NCBI RefSeq assembly: GCF_051020955.1
Contig: NC_135026.1
Span: 5,432,501 to 5,496,500 of the forward strand
Length of the DNA: 64,000 nucleotides
Reading direction: 5' to 3'
Source of the DNA: Megalopta genalis
Taxonomy: Eukaryota > Arthropoda > Insecta > Hymenoptera > Halictidae
Positions 59,701-64,000 of this stretch are shown piece by piece; position 1 is the first letter of the stretch; each line of letters begins with the position of its first letter. The position numbers and the translations under genes are program-made. The notes under the pieces were generated by a model. The model was not told where the DNA came from. It ran no database searches and worked only from the letters and a program-made list of their open reading frames with translations.

Positions 59701-60404
59701 ATTTTGTGATGAACGTACATCGAAATGATTTCCACGAATAAATCGATCGAAAAAAATTCCGGAAAAATTAAAAATCGCAATATCACGATTCAACAGCGAG
59801 ATCGATTTGCCGGCACGAAATGTGCATAGATTGTGCACGCTGACGGTTTGAATTTGATGCGGCGCGATGCAGTCGCCGTTGCGCTGCGCCGCGCCGCAGC
59901 GGCGACTGCATCGCGCCGGTGTGTTCGAACGAAAGTGAAAATGCACCCGAGTGAATCCAGAAAGGTGCATCGCGTCAGAGGCCAGCCCGTGCCCTTGAAC
60001 CGTCCACCTGTTCTCGTGGAACGTTACGCTCGGATTATCTGATCGTAATAACAGGACGGGCACGCCAATTGCCGGTGAGGTTTAATTGCAGCGAACTGCA
60101 GCATCACGTGCAGCCGCCGGGACCCATCCTGGCCGGGGGGCTGTTGCTCGAATTTAACGCTGGTTACGACCGGTATCTAACCGGCCCGGAACTCGTATCA
60201 ATTTCGTCGAACAAATTGCGAAACCCGATTGCCTGGGATCGAACGAGGATTTTATGCAGTTCCGCGAAACGGCGTAAAGATATTTAAAACACTTAAAAAA
60301 AAAACGCTGTTTTTATTTCGACGTTATTTCCTCGAGCAATTTTTTAGTGCCCATTTCCAGTTATTATGTATATACGTTATTATTAGCAACGAGATATTAT
60401 GAAA
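59701..60404. other. Unique GC-rich insert between the duplicated blocks
   Basis: Minus frame 59650-60063 (137 codons) begins beyond the hairpin and ends in repeat DNA. It and the plus frame 60069-60287 are unrecognised. Confidence 0.35.
59861..59917. other. Strong GC-rich hairpin, 23-bp arms
   Basis: Left arm GGCGCGATGCAGTCGCCG plus TTGCG, right arm CGCAG plus CGGCGACTGCATCGCGCC. One mismatch in 23 pairs, loop of 11 nt. It has miRNA-precursor-like geometry but an unusually high GC content. It could equally be a chance or protein-binding palindrome. Confidence 0.8.
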
Positions 60405-61160
60405 CGAAACGACGTTCACGTTGCTCCGGAGTCTCGCGACTAATGGAGAGGTTAGGGTGCTCCTTCGATTTCTGTGAAATTTTTAATATGTTATACAGCT
60501 TGGCATTTTGAACAGCTTTCCCCTTTGCGCGAAATCTGTGTCTGCTTTGGTTCGCGAGATATTCGTGAGAAACTGTGAACCTAGCCCAGACCTAACCGTG
60601 ACCTAACCTAGACCTAATCAAAGGTACACTTATAACGTCCAAGTCATTTTAAAAAAACTGTTCTGAAAGTTTATAAGTATTTGAACAATATAAGCATAAA
60701 TTCAGTCTATGTTAGGTTTAGATTAGGTTTAGGATAAGCCTAGGTTAGGTCTAGATAAGTACTTCATTCCTCGTTCACGATTTTTAATCGGGAATTCGTT
60801 GCGACTGATCCAAACCCAATCTACAATTAATTAACACCATACAAAAAATTGTCGTCTGCGACGAAGAAGTAAATAAAACGATAACAAAAAAATATACACC
60901 TAGACCTAACCCAAGGTATGTATACTTATAACGTCCAAGTCATTTAAAAAAAACTGTTCTGAAAGTTTATAAGTATTTGAACAATATAAGCATAAATTCA
61001 GTCTATGTTAGGTCCAGATTAGGTTTAGGTTAAATCTAGATTAGATCTGAGTTAGGTCTAGGTTAGGTCAGATAAGTACTTCATTCCACTTCACGATTTT
61101 TAATCGGGAATTTGTTGCGATCGATCCGAACCCAATCGGCAATTAATTAATTGAAAATAT
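60405..61160 (+). repeat. Direct duplication with the 59.0 kb block, copy 2
   Basis: GCTCCGGAGTCTCGCGACTA starts at 60423, 1399 bp from its counterpart at 59024. Order and spacing of the module, AAACTGTTCTGAAAGTTTAT, AATTAATTAACACCAT and AAATATACACCTAGACC are preserved with scattered substitutions and small indels. Confidence 0.9.
60478..60588 (+). repeat. Dispersed TAACC-foldback module, plus copy
   Basis: TTTAATATGTTATACAGCTT, TTTTGAACAGCTTTCCCC, GGTTCGCGAGATATTCGTG and GAACCTAGCCCAGACC. Confidence 0.88.
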
Positions 61161-62380
61161 GTAACGTCTAACGTGCCACTGCATTGACAAAAAAAGATCC
61201 TGAAAATTGTTAACTTAACAACGTTCTTTATTACACGAAGTACGCACCGAACAGTTCAGTGAAAACAGTTCTGCCCTTCGTTTACGCTAAACGAACGATG
61301 ATTCCGCTCGTAGAGAAAAAAATTGATTGCTTCGATTTCACGCTCATCTGTTTTTTGCGAGAATAGTTCGCGGATGGTAATCGAGAGGCGATCACGAGGC
61401 AACATTTCTGCGTGTCCGCGTGCTCTCGCCGAAAGCCCTGACCGCAAATTCCAGCGCGCAACTGTCCTAAGTGGCCGATTTGGCCGGCATCGAAGAAGTA
61501 TTAGCTGCGAACGATCCCTCCGCCCTTGTTTCCTCATTACACACGCGCCGCAAATCTTTTCGCAGCTACCGCGATGTCGCGCGCGGCGTTGCCACGTCTA
61601 CCAACGTGTCCGTCGGTCTAGGGACTTGAACGTCGCCTACTGGTTGCCTGCGAACCTCGCACAAAAATTTACGGGTCATATTTTTTCATTCTCGTCTCGT
61701 ATGCTGTACGACCTGTTTATTTTTTCAAATATCGCGATTCAATAATTTATATCTTCGCCCGTAGATTCGCGGATTTTTCGAAACCGATTTATCGAATTCG
61801 ACGAGCTTTTGAGATTGTCCCTGCGTTTTTATTTTGTGCCACATTTATGTTGTAGATTTATAAAAATTTACGGTGGCAACACTGGTCCACGATCGAAATC
61901 CTAACCTGAAAGTTCGCAGCAAGATCACACTGCTCCCGTGTATCCTCCGTTCGAACTAATTCCGATATCAACGACGGCAATCGACTTTCTCCAAACCGTT
62001 CCCATCAGGAATTTAATCGCGAAATTGAACATCGGTCCGTATGCGGAAACAGTGTTAATTGTGACTTTCGAACGGCGTTGCCGTACGGGTCTCGTTTCAT
62101 TTCACTGGCTGGAGAGTTGATACGCCACTCAATTAAATCTGGAATGTGCGAAACATTAGATGGCAATCGTTTAGGTGTGCGCCATTCGAATTGATCATGG
62201 AACGCTCGGGATTTTATTACGAAAATTCTGATACAATTATTGAACCGATTTAATCGAGACATAACCTATAATAATGCGCGAGTATCTAATTACGATCATT
62301 CAAAACTAATCCGAAACAATGTTCAAGTTTTTGCTTAGGATGCCAACGAATGTATTTCGAAGTACAGTTCGCACTAACGC
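61161..62380. other. Single-copy island
   Basis: GC-richer at 61250-61650. A 140-codon plus frame (61323-61745) opens with TTG and is opposed by a 93-codon minus frame. Neither is recognised. GGTGGCAACACTGG at about 61872 matches the end motif of the 29.6 kb foldback. Confidence 0.35.
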
Positions 62381-62849
62381 CTGGATTTAACCTAGATCTA
62401 ATTCAGACCTAACCTAAAAACAGAACAGAAATTTTTGCCTGAGCTAATGCACACTTGACCCAGTCGTGAACCGTAACGATATCAGACTTTCTACTTGAGA
62501 TATTATTGATTCTACTTCGAAGTACAGTACACGCTAAAACCGAGATCTAATCCAGACCTAATCGCGACCTAACCTAAAACAATACGCAAGTTTCTACCCG
62601 ATCTAACCCAGACCCAACCAAAAACAATGCTCGAGTGTATAATTGAAATGTAATTTATTCAATTTGAAACTATAAATCCAATCTGTGCTTATAACGACAT
62701 GATAGTTTTCGAGGTTATGTTAAGCTTGGATTAAGTTTACGTTAGATCAGAGATGAACCACCATAATATCATTCAAAGACGTAACCCAAAATCAAAAACT
62801 ATAAATCTATTAACTATGCAAGTATAGGTTAGATCTAGATTAGGTCTGA
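62381..62849. repeat. Scattered GACCTAACC words turning into GGTTAGGTC
   Basis: AACCTAGATCTAATTCAGAC and GACCTAACCTAAAACAATAC on the left, TATAGGTTAGATCTAG on the right. A decayed foldback interior. Confidence 0.65.
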
Positions 62850-62992
62850 GTTAGGTCTGAGTTAGCTCCAGATTAAGTCTACTATCATATTTTCGTGAGT
62901 ATCTCCGTAACTAAAGCCGATCAGCGTTAACATGTGGTGACGAAAGTTCGTCGGAACGCTGACCTTGACAACGTATCTCAAGGTCGTCGGAA
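62850..62992 (-). repeat. Dispersed TAACC-foldback module, minus copy (diverged)
   Basis: GAGTTAGGTCTGAGTTAGC, TTCGTGAGTATCTCCGTAAC and CTTGACAACGTATCTCAAGG. The AAAGTTGTTC box is degraded to AAAGTTCGTC. Confidence 0.7.
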
Positions 62993-63700
62993 TCGACGAC
63001 GAGTGCAATATTCTAAATAATGTACCATTAGATCGAAAAAGCATTCAAGTCTTCATAGTCTGTTCCAAATCGTCGTGGAACGTAGTAGGCTGGAAAAAAT
63101 GTGTTCGGTGCTCGGCGCTAGCGCGGTTGCCACCTTCTCCGAGTGGTCGCGGCGCGGCGTTGCAGTACGAATAATTATTATTGAATCATCCGGTTACACG
63201 CGATAATCTGCCGGGCTGATCTCCGGCCGGATTAAAACGTTGTACGGTTTTTCGTGGCGAGAGAGCCGGTTCTACGGCACGATAAAAGCGTTTTAATTAA
63301 GTATTGACCGTCGGGCGAGGCGTTCTTTATTTTCGCTCGCTCCGCTGTGTTTCCATTATTCATTCATCCCCCGCCCCTCCACTCGCCCTTCACACGCTGT
63401 TCCGTTGCCGCTCGCCGCGCCACCCCGAATATAATAACCTACGGATTTTCGTTTAATCCGATCAGCGCGAACCGTCGAGAGATCGCTGGGCGTGTAATAG
63501 GCCGGCGCGTTAATTACAAAACTAGCGTTCGTTTTGCTCCGCTTCGGCGAAGCGTTCGCCGACCGAGTTTCATCGTCCTCGGCTCTTACGATGAAGATCT
63601 GCTTTCGCGGCGACGAATATAAGACCGGAGACATTTTTGTTGGCGCGGTGGACGCTAAACGCGCGTCCTAATCCGGATGCGAGCCAGACATAACCTGATG
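62993..63700. other. Single-copy GC-rich island
   Basis: Opposed frames at 63347-63622 and 63356-63634. Neither is recognised. Confidence 0.35.
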
Positions 63701-64000
63701 CAATACGCTAGTTTTTGTTTATGTCGAATATAAGAATAAAACAGACCCAGACCAAAACGTTGATGGTGTTTCTGGTTGAGTTAACCGTGACCTGATCCTG
63801 AAGTTAATTCTATTTGACTGTACTATACGCTAAATATACACTGAAGCCTAGATATAATCGAGAATTAATCCAGACTTAACCTGTAAGAGTGCACGAGTCT
63901 CTAGATGAGCTAAACCAGACTTAATTCAAAGTCGAATATTTATAGTATATATAATATATAATATAAATAATAAATAATATATAATATAACATAAATAATA
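63701..64000. other. Scattered TAACC words and AT-rich tail at window edge
   Basis: AATCCAGACTTAACCTG-type words, then a TATAATATATAATATAAATA low-complexity tract (63945-64000) cut by the window end. Confidence 0.6.

Overview
This 64 kb window is eukaryotic and almost certainly arthropod, most plausibly a hymenopteran such as a bee. The grounds are inferential: CpG-rich single-copy islands alternate with very AT-rich repeats, words of the type CCTAACCTAGACC (related to the insect telomere pentamer TTAGG) occur throughout, and nothing looks prokaryotic. I find no protein-coding gene, rRNA or intact transposase that I can support. The long open frames lie inside tandem repeats whose period keeps a frame open, or are 60-220 codon frames in GC-rich DNA that match no family I recognise. 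Several of these open only with TTG or GTG.

The window is best read as a gene desert or a very large intron. It is built from more than twenty tandem arrays separated by 0.3-1.5 kb islands of apparently single-copy, GC-richer DNA. Main arrays in order: a 36-bp minisatellite (0.23-2.25 kb); 90/99/108-bp repeats (3.06-3.8); a ~182-bp satellite (4.17-5.06); a 16-bp minisatellite with a 144-bp higher-order period (7.1-8.25); a compound trinucleotide tract (8.84-9.12); purine-rich DNA (9.17-9.75); ~135-bp repeats (13.0-13.6); TTACA and TATAG arrays (14.3-14.7, 15.3-16.2); a ~103-145-bp satellite (17.75-18.9); a 130-bp satellite (19.9-20.6) with a 119-bp relative at 34.8-35.2; AT minisatellites (23.4-24.2, 26.5-28.0, 28.4-28.9, 29.8-30.3); a 1.6 kb CT-rich tract (32.1-33.7); an 11/44-bp array (42.6-43.4); a ~365 bp hexanucleotide tract (44.64-45.0); two TATCGATA-rich arrays (45.9-46.6, 47.2-48.1); ~145-bp repeats of two alternating types (52.5-53.8); and a ~147-bp satellite (54.3-55.3).

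The most interesting thread is a dispersed module of about 110-130 bp. It carries a CAACTTTTTCCTTTGC-like box, then a TTTCCGAGATATTCGCG-like box, then runs of GACCTAACC. It occurs at least eleven times in both orientations. In three places (11.8-12.3, 51.0-51.7, 56.0-56.4 kb) two copies face each other across TAACC/GGTTA-rich DNA, forming foldback units. At two places the module caps the related 130/119-bp satellites. Two further long-armed palindromic elements (22.3-22.7 and 25.0-25.4 kb) share its first box. Together these look like one non-autonomous foldback repeat family. Separate short elements include three GACGTC-rich elements (40.0, 41.1, 44.0 kb), a foldback ending in CAGTGTTGCC (29.6 kb), and one tRNA-like sequence on the minus strand (36.5 kb).

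All unit lengths and spacings were counted by eye. Copy counts of degenerate arrays are approximate, and no database comparison was possible.
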